64,000 nucleotides of DNA from Pteria penguin. Taxonomy: Eukaryota > Mollusca > Bivalvia > Pterioida > Pteriidae. The translations under genes were made by a program, and so were the position numbers. The notes below the pieces were generated by a model. That model did not search any database, was not told where the DNA came from, and was given only the letters and a program-made list of their open reading frames with translations. Positions within the stretch are counted from its first letter, which is position 1. Each line of letters begins with the position of its first letter. The stretch covers positions 31,556,001 to 31,620,000 of the forward strand of contig CM068592.1 of the NCBI GenBank assembly GCA_035048485.1, written 5' to 3'. This document shows, in pieces, positions 48,601-60,329 of the stretch.

Positions 48601-51600
48601 GGGAGTAATCTCAAACATATGTCATGCATACAGATATAAAACATTAGTTAGGTCCTTTAGACTTCATATCAAATTTTCTTTCATTTTTTATCGTACTAGC
48701 AGTTATAGTGGACACTGCAGAGCGGTTAACTTATTCTTATTTTCCTTTAAAAAATCTGAAATATTTGTACGGTGCCCAATTCACTTCGCAATTCATTTCA
48801 ATCGCTGTACATTAGTGATTCCAACCGAAGTGCATCTCATCCTTCGGAACGGGATTCAAATGGGATATGACATAAAATACACACTTTACACGATTTGTGT
48901 GTAATAATGGGGAAAATTTTAACCAGGCACAGTCATTTTTGAAAAGAGTTACAGTCTCCACCTCTACGTATTCCGACCAACCTGATTACATTAAGCATCC
49001 ATAGACAGATAATTATTTATTCTGACCATATGACGTTGTGTACTTAGTACGCTAAGGTAATGCACAGTGCAGCCCGTTTCTGTAATGAATCAAATGGGTG
49101 TGATTTATATTGTGGCTGCTATGAATAGGAGCTACCACATCAATAGTGTGTGACCAGGCAAAAGCTTAATTAAGTAAATATTACCCCAGTACCTCTGATG
49201 CGAGCATTTTAGTATGCGAGATAACCGCTAACGTGGATGGTCAAAGACAATGCTTATCAAACTCTCTGTGAGGTCAATTCACACGCTTGCGTAAAGGACG
49301 CGTGGCACATAGGACATAAAAATGTTTTAAAACGAAATTATATCATTTACAGAAATGTATTCACAGTAAAGCATATTTATACTTCTTACGCAATTAATTC
49401 ACATAGTGTTATGTTTTACAATCATAAAGCGATTCGTGAGGGTCTATAATTTGCAGACCTATATTGACGAATGGTACACATAGTTTTGAAGCGAATGACT
49501 TCTGTCGAAAAAATGCTTTTTCTCATTTGAAACTGACTACATAAGAAAGTGGATTAGAGTCCAAAAATTGCAGGATACCGAGCTAGGTTGGTCAATATAC
49601 AGACAACTAGTATGACTTAACAGTTTATAAGGTAAATCTTTAATTTATCGTGACAAATGTGTATCCACTGGTTATGCACTTTGAAAATTAATAAACAAAA
49701 CTAACGAAAACTTCTTAAGATAAAACAAACCATTTTGCAAAGTACAAAGTCTTCGTAAGGAAAGGCTGCAGATTGTAGATGACATCAAAGTAGGTACTTA
49801 ATTAGCATTCTTTTCACATTACTCATTTACATGTCGATACTTGATTAGGATTTTATATCGATTTAGGCAGTTTTCCATTAATATCTCTACATGAATACAG
49901 GAGGTTAGCATAAAATAATCCGGGAATCGAATTGAATCATCTGCAGAACAAGTCAATGACCTTTAATCATTATAATAAGTCTACCCCCACAGTTACATGT
50001 AATTAAATGGAGAACGGTATATCGTAGGTTGTCTATCTATGGCTGGAGATGGTGGCTTTATTCGAAATATTGATTACAAAATCTATAATTAGCTTCCAAG
50101 AAGTCTGGTGTCAGAAGATCCAGAAATCATCTGTATTTCCCCTCGTTAGTTATTTCAAAGAACAATCAAGAGCATGTGATATAATTAGTAACTGATTGTT
50201 ACTGCAGATACATTCAATTTTCATATCTGTTACTGAAGTTTAATTAAACCGACATTAATAACATGGCTGGTGTGATGGGTCATCAAGAAATGCTCATGCC
50301 TCAAGGACCCATCTCTCTCTCTTTCTCTTTTTTCCCTAACGGTTTGTGATTGCCAATTGTTTTGTCAAATACGATTCAATAATCCTGTTCGACGTATCTT
50401 TTAAACATTTAGATAAACTTAAGTTTAATTATTTTTCTTGTACATACGTTTAATACAATCTTCACAATTATTTTTAGTATAATAACACTTTGCTGCGTAT
50501 TACAAAATACATATTCTTTTCCTTACTGAATTCTTAGATATATAGAATATGCATATTTTCAAATTATTTTGAGCCAATGCGTGGAAAAGAAAATCTTAAA
50601 CAAAATGTGTCCTATAGAACAGAACGGGAAAATAGATATTTTCTCAATCGGTCGGTAAACTTATCGACAACGCTTTATGCTTACATTGTACATAGTGAAA
50701 CAATTTATTTAACGGAGAACAATAATATACTATAATTCTATAATGTATATTAGTGTAACAATTACCAGGAGATGGGGCATGAATAAGGGTTCTTTTCTAC
50801 TTTAACTAGACTTTGAAAATCGGGCATCGAGTGTTAGTTTTTCCAATTTGTACTGATTGACACACAGGCTGCCTTGGGGAAAATATGAACGATTTTGTTT
50901 TGCAATAACGGTGACTTCAAGCCCCCGCAGAACGACCAATTATTTCTCAAACATACAGTTAAAGAGAGATTCCGAGAAATCGGAAGTCCCCTGGTTAAGA
51001 GGCAAAATTTCTTTCTCCCAAATACCAGAAGATGAACGGACTCGGTGACATTTTGACTATTCCGAAATATGAAAAGCTTTGTGATATGTATTTTAGATCA
51101 AACTTGTGCCGGTCTTACACTAACCGTAGGTATCCAAGCAGAATTTTTGCATCTCTTAGTATTATAGCCTATAATAAACAAAAACAATAATAGTAATAAT
51201 TAACCTCATTTACTTAGGTTCTCACTTTATCAATTATATTATGCAGTCAAAATACAATACATGTATAGTATTGTCCGCTGCCTTAAACTTGGAAAACCAC
51301 ATGTAATTACTTAATGTAGGTTTTTTCTATTGATATTAAACTCTGTCTTGCTAGTATCAATAGTGCATAATTAGGTTGCAGTGAATTATAAATTACAGAT
51401 TTACACTGAAACATTAACGAAGTTTTAAAAGTGAAGAAAAAATTTTCGGAAAGTTAAGAAAGCATTAGTTTACACAGATTTACATAAAATTTTAATTTCT
51501 TAAAATAAACTTTTAAGATAGAACGAATGGAAATATGTTACAGAATTCTTGAATTTTGTACATGTAGTATCAGTACAATGAATAAATATTTAAAATTTTC

Positions 51601-51719
51601 AACATTCACTTAATCATAAGCATTTATTTTATAAATTATTATATTTCTGTCAGTGCATTCCATAGGATACTGAATGATTCTATGATATATTACATCGATG
51701 TATATGTATCCATGTCTTA
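48601..51719. other. Intron 2; nothing recognised
   Basis: Three kilobases of AT-rich DNA with no supported gene. A weak tail-motif resemblance lies at 50262-50310. Confidence 0.5.
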
Positions 51720-51880
51720 CTATACATGTACATGTATTAACCACACCAACCGCATGACAATTGCCATTTCAATTGACCGTCCTACTTTAGTACAACAACT
51801 GAATTGTATTGTAACTGCAATACAATCTTTCTATGATTCTTTTTGTGTGTTTCTCTTATATCATCTGCATGTCTATTTAA
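51720..51880 (+). mobile_element. Diverged family A 3' tail
   Basis: TTAACCACACCAACCGCATG, TCAATTGACCGTCCTA and GTAACTGCAATACAATC in A-tail order. It meets the next element tail to tail. Confidence 0.65.
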
Positions 51881-51884
51881 ACGG

Positions 51885-52760
51885 GAATGGGAAAGACATC
51901 AGACTTAGTTGTAGCACAAAGGTCACTAAGGATATGTGCAATAAAACTTGGTAACAAGTAACGCAATAACATTACAAAAATTTTGATTGTACGACAGATG
52001 GGATACCGACTTAGGACGGTAAACTGAGTACAAAACCACCCTCCCACAGTACAACCAAAAGACACGTTTATAAATTTATCTATAATTCTCCATATAAAAA
52101 AAGGATTAACGGGTATCTCAAGTTGAGAGGTCATAAAAATATATAAACAATAATAGTAATGTAGAATAACACTATAATATAAAAAATATATAGAGCAAAA
52201 TTAACGTGAGGTAATTGTGCTCTCCAGGCCTGGAAGAAAGCTCAGATCATTGACAAGTAGGAGTCCCGACTAACAGTCAGAAGGGATGATGTCCGGGACC
52301 ATTTCTCCTCTGACAAGGTTTAGGCAAGGCCAGTCAAAGCGTCCCAACTGGCTTCAATGTACATCCCTCAAGAAAAAGTTATTCTAAGTTTATGGTATCT
52401 GTGTCCCTGAGTCAACAGTTTCGAAGTAAGTTGTAAATTTTAGTGTGAAGGTCTAAAAACTTAGTGCAAGCTCTAACGAACCCAACCAAATGAGAAATAT
52501 ATTACCATATGATGAGAGTTTTCGTACATCGCCATCCAAATAAGAGAAATTTAAGACAGGAAATCCAAACTCATCACGTTTATCATACATGAATATGTAG
52601 GTATGAATATTGATATCAATAATTTTAATGTTTAAATAAAAAAAGGTGTTACTTTATCACAAATATTGACTTTATTCAGTTGAAGTGGAGATGGATAAAT
52701 ACCAGATATATATTTTTTCAAACTCAGGGTTATCTATTACCAAAAGAGTAACAAATGAAT
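51885..52760 (-). mobile_element. Decayed family A retroelement
   Basis: Tail blocks GACATCAGACTTAGTTGTAG and GATACCGACTTAGGACGGT lead back through a GGAGTCCCGACTAACAGTC block. Minus-strand RT remnants follow (D-V-R-K-L-S-S-Y, D-E-F-G-F-P-V-L, I-D-N-P-E-F around 52730). A large part of the C-terminal coding region is missing. Confidence 0.75.
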
Positions 52761-54117
52761 GAGATGTTTTCTTTCATTTCTAATAAAACAAATATTTTTC
52801 TGAGAAATTTGTTCTCTATTATCAAGAGAACCTGGCTCCATGTTGAATATTATCAAGAAAGTTAACTTCCAGACCGCTTCTATTAAAATTCCTCAATAGA
52901 TATCCGAATAAACCAATCATACTGTGCAGTATTTTCGTACAAAAATTGCAAATTGATCTATTAACTACAAGAGACTATAATGTACTAAGAACAATTTATG
53001 TAGATATGAAAACCAGGAAAAAATGAAATTCTGCTACTCGTACTGCTGCCGCTAAAACTAACATTAATACGTGAATGCAATGTTTGAAAATTGCATTCAA
53101 TATTCTCATTTATTATAAATATATATGTAAGCATTTTATTTATTATTCATTGCATCCGAGATCAACATCTACTTTCCTCCATGTTATATCATACTCCTAT
53201 ACCTACATACACATGCAGATGCATGTATGCAGATTTAAGTTGTAAACAAGCTAGCGTGGCTGTCAACCACCCCTTAATGCAAACGCATGTGCTCAACAGT
53301 CCCGAGACTGACTGACGAGAAGAGCAAAAAAAAAAAGCATAATATTTTGTTAACACTGGATCCGCATTTAGGACTATCTCAAGTGTTCTTTCGATTACTT
53401 TTGACACTTTTCTTTATCATTAAATATGATGGCTAAAACAAAAAATGCATTATATATAATACACGACTGTAATTTAGCAAGTTTCCGTTACATCTCACGT
53501 AGCGATTACCATTAACAATAATGAGGATTTATACACATACCGAGATTGCTGTATTCTGAAACGAACTAATCCTTGATTTCATCCTTTTCAATCATTCCTC
53601 TAAATAGAAGCAAGGGATTAACAAGACTGGATATTTTGTTTATAAGTAAGCTAGGGATAGGCATAGTTCATTTTGAGGATAATTTCAAAGACATAATATA
53701 GAATAGAGTATATTTTCTCTTGTTTTTATTAATATTTCAGTTATATCTTTGAGGATTAAATACGTTTTACATGATAATAAAACTGCAGCAAAGGACGATA
53801 GTTAGACTTAGAAATTTTGAACAAAATGTACGTTTGGAATTTGTAATGAAATTATTTCACACATTGTAAACACGTATGGTGTATTGACACAAGAATAAAG
53901 CGAAATAAAATGATCTAACGAATAGATCATTTTAGCAAGACAACATGTAAAACGATCGAAGAACATATTACTTTTATGACAAACCTCAATATTACTTGCA
54001 CACATAACACCTTACCCCCTTCCTGTCTAAAAGCGACAGACATTCTCTGTTACTCTTATTATTATTACTACTATTATTTTCTTATTACTGATATTAAAGT
54101 TTCGGCAGATGTATGGA
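52761..54117. other. Intron 2; nothing recognised
   Basis: No supported gene or repeat. Confidence 0.5.
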
Positions 54118-54737
54118 CTGATAAAAGAGAAAACTGAAGACATCTGACAAAGCTGTATGACAAAAGTCACCAAGGACATGCACACAAAACATGAAAATGA
54201 TAGAATATACATGGAAAAACAACATTACAAAAATATTCGATTGTGCTGCGGTTACGATACCGACTTAGGACGGTCAATTGAAGTAACAAAAGTCATTCAA
54301 TTGGTGTGGTTAACCAGTTTACGGGCGCCCACCTTCCCACCTACCGCAAAAGCAGCACAATCAAATGACACACATTCAAAAATTCATAAATAATTCTCCA
54401 TATAGAGAACAAAGATCAACAGGTTTATCATGAAGAGAGGTCATAAGAATTTTATTACACACAAAAAGTTTATAGAATAATATGTTGCTATCAAAAATAT
54501 GTAAGGCGACATCAACATAAGTAAACCGTGCTCTGTCCGTCTGTAAGCCTAGCTCAGACCCTTGATCAATAGGAGTCCCGACTAACAGTCAGAGGGGACG
54601 AGGATCAGGACCTTGTCCCTTCTGAAAAGGTTTGGACAAGTCCTGTCATAGAGTCCCTACCGCCCTGTTAGTCAGCGTGCAACGCTCATGCAAAAGTCTG
54701 CATTGGGTTGTAGAGAGACCGAATACAAGAACTATGA
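54118..54737 (-). mobile_element. Family A 3' tail plus RT C-terminal end
   Basis: Complete tail from AGAGAAAACTGAAGACATCT (54127) through TTGGTGTGGTTAACCAGTTT and GGAGTCCCGACTAACAGTC to the coding end, with minus-strand C-R-L-L-H-E-R-C-T-L-T-N at about 54720-54680. 5'-truncated there. Confidence 0.85.
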
Positions 54738-54785
54738 TAAAACCATTCATACAGCAAAAACAGAAAGACAAAATTTAGCGTGTCA

Positions 54786-54816
54786 TTTATTATTTTATTA
54801 TTATTATTATTATTAT
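54786..54816. repeat. (ATT)n microsatellite
   Basis: Short ATT tract, read directly. Confidence 0.9.
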
Positions 54817-54834
54817 CAGTAGTAGTAGAAGTAG

Positions 54835-54935
54835 TATCATTGATATGAAGACTCCAAAACTACAGCTTTAAAGCCAGCTCATGTCCTTGACTTCTAGGGG
54901 ACCCGACGACATATGAGAAATATCATCCGTTGTAC
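54835..54935 (+). repeat. Dispersed repeat, pairs with 58305-58400
   Basis: GACTCCAAAACTACAGCTTT, CTTCTAGGGG and ATCATCCGTTGTAC recur in the same order at 58305-58400. Both copies lie beside ATT tracts. Confidence 0.6.
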
Positions 54936-55490
54936 GATTGTCAAAGTGTCATAGTTTGTTCTATATTGGTACATTAATTCTTGCTCACACAGCAGATAAT
55001 TATAGTGAAATTATTCCCTTCTGAAACGTTTGACTTGTGTATAAATATACCTTGTCTTGATACTGCGTTACTTTCTCAGAAGGCACTACATGAGCACTTG
55101 GCCCTAGAGGGCGCTTTGTCGCCCCTCTTTTCCGGGGCCTATGATGATCTAGCAGTGCTGTTACTGTGACACAGCTCGAGTTACTTCTGTATTCTACGTG
55201 ATTTTCAACTAAAATTATTCATATGACCAAGCACTTGAATAATCTTGATTTGTTCTTAACAAAAATCATGTTCGCTTTCAAATTAATGCAAATCCACTAG
55301 TTACTACAGTAACTTTCAGATCTATGTTGTAATGATAGAATAATTTGATTCGTTATTCATCAGACCTCACGACAAAATGAAATATGACATCAATAGTTGT
55401 TCATTACATTAATTCAAACCAATCAGTATAGAAATAAATGCAATTACTTCACATTGATTGTGTTAGAATATATGCGGCGTATTGCATACA
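54936..55490. other. Intron 2; nothing recognised
   Basis: No supported gene. The 62-codon ORF at 54981-55169 has no recognised domain. Confidence 0.45.
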
Positions 55491-55562
55491 ACTGTAACAA
55501 ACTGCTGACATACTAAGTGACTATCAACTGTAACAAACTGCTGACATACTAAGTGACTATCA
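55491..55562. repeat. Perfect 36-bp tandem duplication
   Basis: The unit ACTGTAACAAACTGCTGACA plus 16 further bases occurs twice with no difference, followed by the first five bases of a third. Confidence 0.97.
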
Positions 55563-56439
55563 ACTGTTCTGCTAACATCCATCAGAGGTTATATTATGAC
55601 AGACTTTACGGTCATTGACCGTTCATCTAAGGTATAAATCTAACTTTTTATTTATCTTTTTGTTTTTCGTGGTTTACCTCCATCAACGAAGAACAAATTA
55701 CATTCATTCTTTATCATTAAATTCCTTTCAAACATGTTTTATATACTCCGAAATTGATACGTTATGTCTGCACTATGTTTCAACATCTCCACATCATGTT
55801 ACATGTCAAATTTAATGATTTATATATATGCTGAGTTTCTGGGAGTATTAACAATTCTAAACTCCATGTAGCTTTTGACTTTTACATCTTCCATTAAGAA
55901 TGCTTTACATACAACACCTTTCCATTCATTCAGTACTACTGAATATAAGGTCATCCGATAAGCCTTAGACTATTTCGCCGACAAAAATATATATTTATAT
56001 CCGCTTATGCTTTAGTAATAAAATGTCACACAACCAAATTTCCATTTTAGAATTGCAGCTTACCAAATTTTCCATACTGAACAGCATTTGTAATTTCACA
56101 TATGTGTCCTCCCGCGCTTCCGCGTCCTCCTGCTGGTGACCGATTGTCGTATAGGCGAATCACATTTTTCCTCATTTCTCGTATTGTATGCTATAAATAG
56201 TTCATTTTTTTAATAATTAACCATTTTGGCAATACCAGTTGAAACATAACATCAAATATGTAGACCTTGAGAAAGATTTTGATGAGCTTTACCCTGAATA
56301 CATTAATGTTCTGCCCGTATATTGTTGCCTGGCCCTTCCTCTAAGTTTAGTCACGATCCAGCCGGCGGCTTTAAAAAAATATTAATATTGGGACACTACT
56401 TGTCGAAATACATATATAGTGCAATGATCGATATAAGTA
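55563..56439. other. Intron 2; nothing recognised
   Basis: No supported gene or repeat. Confidence 0.45.
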
Positions 56440-56705
56440 CATTGTATATGATTTTATACTCTGTACCACTGAATCGATACAGCTGTCGAGTTGTAAGTTC
56501 CCGAGGGTATCACTAAATTTAAAAAAAAAAAGACTAGGATGAGAGTTTCTAAACCGTAGTTTTGTTTTGTTTGAGTTATCAGGCTTTAACGTTTAAGTCT
56601 TTTTGGTAATTATTTCTCTTCTAACACATAAACTTGGTATTTCCTGTGTTTAGCTTTGAGAATCACTGAAAAATTAAGTTGTGGAAATGCGCATATAGTG
56701 CATTT
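56440..56705 (+). repeat. Hammerhead-bearing dispersed repeat
   Basis: Starts at CTGTACCACTGAATC and TTCCCGAGGGTATCACTAAA, ends at AATCACTGAAAAATTAAG, GTGGAAATGCGCATATAGTG and CATTTAAT. Here the base before the expected cleavage site is U and the next is U, as a hammerhead needs, but the CTGANGA box is CTGAAAA. Confidence 0.6.
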
Positions 56706-56710
56706 AATAG

Positions 56711-56892
56711 ACCTTTTTCCAATTTTAAATGATGTAAGGGGTCTTATACCGGACAAACCACTTTTTGTCGTAATTTTCACTATGACGTTACCGCTTGGAA
56801 TGTTACGTCACAGTTGTTTGACACAAACCTAAGCGGCAATTTTGCATTTGTCCGGTATTGCCCATCACATCTTGTAAAATTGGCAAAAAGGT
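56711..56892. repeat. Inverted-repeat element, about 180 bp
   Basis: Left arm ACCTTTTTCCAATTTTA, then ATACCGGACAAA. The right arm mirrors it (TTTGTCCGGTAT, then TAAAATTGGCAAAAAGGT). Arms are about 45-50 bases, imperfect. Likely a MITE. It sits between two hammerhead-bearing repeat copies. Confidence 0.7.
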
Positions 56893-56924
56893 TATTAAGA
56901 AACGTACATATTTTAATATTTATT

Positions 56925-57065
56925 GATACCCCCGAGTCGGTACAGTACTTCTGCTGCTGTCCGAGGGTAAGTTATTTGAATATGTATGTTTCCACAGTTT
57001 CGGCTTTGAACATCACTGAAGAGACACAGATTTTCGAAATGTGTATATGCATGAAATTAATGAAA
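56925..57065 (+). repeat. Hammerhead-bearing dispersed repeat (short copy)
   Basis: CCCCGAGTCGGTACAGTAC, CTGTCCGAGGGTAAG, then GAACATCACTGAAGAGACAC and TTTTCGAAATGTGTATATGC. CTGAAGA and GAAA are intact, but stem II is weak and the base at the cleavage site is G. Confidence 0.6.
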
Positions 57066-58304
57066 GTACGTATTACATGAGTCAATTGCATCGAATGCGA
57101 ATTGGTGATATATAACATCAGTGGTTCGTTTTTCTTCTAAAAAGCATCAGGATACAGCTTTTTGTTCGAATCCTAAAAGTGGAATTCAAACAGTTGACTT
57201 GAATTATAAAAAAGGCTTTGACAAAAGTGAAATTTGTGAAAAGGTACCACGGCAAAAGTAAACTCCTCCGTTTTGAATACTCATTAAAAATTCAATAATG
57301 ATATAAGTACATATATCAAGTTAATATATTATAACGTATATTTTGTTTATCAGCATTAGGGATAGCGGACATATATCTGACATACGAAGAGAACGTATTA
57401 TATTAAGCTTTGGTGCATCGTATTTACTGTATAATGCATTTTCATCCCTCATTTACACCATTATAACAAATGTAAATGAGTTTCGTGCTGTGTAAGTTTT
57501 TAGAAATATATTGGTATTCGCACTATTTATACATTCTCGCGGGAAATGGGAATAAGTATTGTAGGCAAGTTCAGAAATTCCTTTATATTTCTACTTTCCA
57601 TGAAAGTAAATCTTTTCCTTGAAGCCATATTTAATTTTAGCACAACGTTTTTACGATGTATATATAGGATCGAAGACCTATTGTTAACATACAAAATTTG
57701 AAATCACAAAGGCCAGTAGCCGTACCGGTCTGTCTACACGTAACTCTAGCATGCTTTCTTATTGAATTATGGTGGGATTGGCGGAATCTATTTAAGGTTT
57801 ATCGCAATCAATTTATTTAACTTTTTCGGAGTAGCAGAATTAGAAGAGGTGGCAGGGATTGAATTTAAGGACGCTGTCTAAAGCGTTATTAATCTGATAT
57901 AAGAATAAACTGATAGCAATCAAGGCCACGTGAGCGACTTCCTTTATGGATTTTGAACATACATACAATTGATAAAATTGATTCATACAATTAAAAATGA
58001 ATATTACTACGGCCTAGGTTTCTTGTTCGAAGAATAACGTTACATTTGAATAAAACTGTGGCTATTGCTTATTCATTGCTCAGCGCAACGATTAGTAACT
58101 TTGTTATTATTACTATATATATTTTTTTTTGTTTCTTATTTTACTACTTATTTTAAGTATAACCTATATAAATGAAAGTGTGTCAGGGTAATAAGTATTC
58201 TTATTTAGAATAGCTTTTACAACTACTTAAAATGGTACTAAATGAGTTCTTCTGTTTTTATCAATATTATATAATTTCACTATTATTATTATTTTTTTCT
58301 TTAT
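57066..58304. other. Intron 2; nothing recognised
   Basis: No supported gene or repeat. Confidence 0.5.
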
Positions 58305-58400
58305 AAAGATTCCAAAACTAAAGCTTGAAAGCATACTAACGTCCCTGATCTCTAGGGGTTCGAAGAAAAGACCGAAATAGCATCCGTTGTACTATATGAA
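58305..58400 (+). repeat. Dispersed repeat, pairs with 54835-54935
   Basis: GATTCCAAAACTAAAGCTTG, CTCTAGGGG and GCATCCGTTGTAC in the same order as the partner. Confidence 0.6.
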
Positions 58401-58795
58401 TTATTATTATTATTAATATTATTATATTAAGGTTTCTGTAGTAATAGTATACAATTATTGACTGGGATTAAGGGCAACATTTGTTCATTTGTAAAATATA
58501 ATGTAAATTATGTTGAGCAAATTCCACAATTTTCATAATTTAAAGATGACTAAACATCGACTCTCGTATTTAACAATATGTGACAGTATTCGAAATCAAG
58601 ACTTTGGAGAAAAACTTCTAGTGTTACTGGGTACTTGCTGTTCAGGAAGGTCGGCAAACTATCCGGGAATTCGTTTCCAGCACAACAAGTAACCTCCATG
58701 TAGCTAAAAACAATAATCTTAATGAAATTCTACGATTAGCTTTTCCTTATAAAATGATTAAATAATAAATAATTTCCTTGTTTGGTTCCTTTTAG
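58401..58795 (+). other. End of receptor intron 2
   Basis: ATT tract at 58400-58425. The intron ends in a pyrimidine-rich TTCCTTTTAG acceptor at 58786-58795. No gene seen. Confidence 0.5.
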
Positions 58796-58878
58796 CATCT
58801 TTCCTGATATCACTGCCGTTTGCTTTATACCATGGAACAGCACATGTAGATGATTACGGCCCTAGGACATATTGTAAG
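58796..58878 (+). CDS. Neuropeptide GPCR, exon 3 (end of TM4, ECL2)
   Basis: 83 bases (phase 1 in, phase 0 out) encode residues 155-182. The split codon 155 reads Ala. It completes TM4 (W-I-A-S-F-L-I-S-L-P-F-A) and most of the second extracellular loop, ending Y-C-K. C181 is the conserved ECL2 cysteine expected to pair with C101. The acceptor is TTTTAG and the donor GTAGGA. The exon is too short to stand out by ORF length and was found by matching the frame and TM4 pattern to exon 2. Confidence 0.9.
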
Positions 58879-59658
58879 GTAGGAACTACTTTAAACATAC
58901 AATGAGCTTTACAAGCATGTAATGGGATGATCCAGACGAGTGGCGTCGTAGGATGGATAAGCCTCAAAATTCATCGTCAATTTCAGAGTAAAATTTGATG
59001 TTTTAAAGTTTTGATATATCCGTGATACCTATTTCTTTAAGTGATGAAATGGTCAATGTCTTTAATCCGTGCATTTTCTTGAATTTGTACCTATGATAAG
59101 CAATTGTTAAAGTGCATTTACAACATATGTGTAGTGCTCAAATCTATACCTTCTATTTTGACATTCACAGAGGGCGCTGCTAGTCAACCAGGAGATGAAA
59201 GCTTCTCCCGGACTATTTCATTTCGTATTACCCGAGATTAAATTATGTCCACCATAATACTTTGTTGCAAATACAACAATCAACTATTTCAGCCAATTTG
59301 TTTGATCTTAGGTCTAAAGTGTGTTAGTGAATATACCAAGGGTTTATAGTATTCTATAGACACTCTAGTTCTAACCTTCCCTAACAATTGGTTGCCAACA
59401 CATTGTTGTCCTGAATTTAATAAATTATTAACTATAACAAACTCAACGGTTTGAATTATTATTATAATTATAATTATTATCCTGTTTTGTGTGCATGTCC
59501 TTGGCGATTTGTGTCATACAGCTTTGTCAGATGTCATCTGTTTTCTCTTTTATTATAGATAGATAGATATAGTGCCTTTCTCTGTATCATGTTTACTCAT
59601 TTTAATCTTTTACTTACTCATGTAATTTTACAACTCTCTCAAAACTAATGTGTTATAG
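58879..59658 (+). other. Receptor intron 3
   Basis: 780 bases. Holds a damaged tail motif at 59170-59215 (GCTGCTAGTCAACCAGGAGA) and the terminus-only copy at 59483-59556. Ends with TGTTATAG. Confidence 0.7.
59483..59556 (+). mobile_element. Short family A terminus-only copy in intron 3
   Basis: GTTTTGTGTGCATGTCCTTG through TCATACAGCTTTGTCAGATG to TTTTCTCTTT. Flanked by an AT-rich tract and a short GATA tract. Confidence 0.75.
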
Positions 59659-59811
59659 GAATTATGGCCGACAGAGGATTTCGGCAAGGGTTCTCTAATC
59701 ATTATGATCTGCACGACTTACGTCATCCCTCTGGCCATAATTTCGCTTTGCTATTACAGCATTGTGAAACATATCTGGCAAGGGCGCACTGCGGCCACTC
59801 AAGAAAATCAG
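59659..59811 (+). CDS. Neuropeptide GPCR, exon 4 (TM5 and start of ICL3)
   Basis: 153 bases, phase 0 at both ends, encode residues 183-233. Begins E-L-W-P, finishing ECL2 after C-K, then TM5 (about 194-218) with Y-V-I-P-L (P206 = P5.50) and L-C-Y-Y-S-I-V. The third loop starts K-H-I-W-Q-G-R. Acceptor TATAG, donor GTAAGC at 59812. TM6, TM7 and the C-tail must lie in later exons, and I find no candidate before the window ends. Confidence 0.9.
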
Positions 59812-60250
59812 GTAAGCTTTAAACATAACGAATATTGTAGCCGCAAGTGGGATCTGAATTATCCACGCGTTTGTTTCTTGCCCACGGAATGCTATTATAG
59901 AGATGTGGATTATTCAGTCTACATATAGAAATTATTATTGCTAACAGTTTTGATTATTGTCTATAAATGTATGTGTTCCATTTGATACTGGAATCTTGGC
60001 GACCGATCCGAATATCAAAGGTGCAAGTTTACTATCAAAATAGGACCACGCCTTGCGGCTACAATTGTTGATGAAACGTGCTACTCACTGCGGTTTTATG
60101 TAAAAAGCATGACACATGACTTTGAATAATTCCATATACAGAAACGATTGTTTCGGAAATAAAAGCACAGTACTTACTATGTACAAGATCTTACACTTGG
60201 CGATTCGAGGTCATCTCAGAATGATATTTCACTACAGTTGAACAGAAATT
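59812..60250. other. Start of receptor intron 4; nothing recognised
   Basis: No TM6-like exon and no repeat seen. Confidence 0.45.
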
Positions 60251-60320
60251 GAGTTAGAGATCTTTCGGTATTATTTTGCAAATTAATGATACTGGAATAA
60301 CACCGAAAGATCTCTAACTC
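60251..60320. repeat. Perfect 19-bp inverted repeat (hairpin)
   Basis: GAGTTAGAGATCTTTCGGT (60251-60269) is the exact reverse complement of 60302-60320, with a 32-base spacer. Pairing extends a few bases on both sides with mismatches. It lies just beyond the 3' end of the N1 copy at 60330-60965. Confidence 0.95.
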
Positions 60321-60329
60321 AAATACTGA

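Noticed and set aside
48428..48904. 158-codon plus-strand ORF
   Set aside because: Overlaps a minus-strand tRNA-like SINE head. It has no domain and no coding composition.
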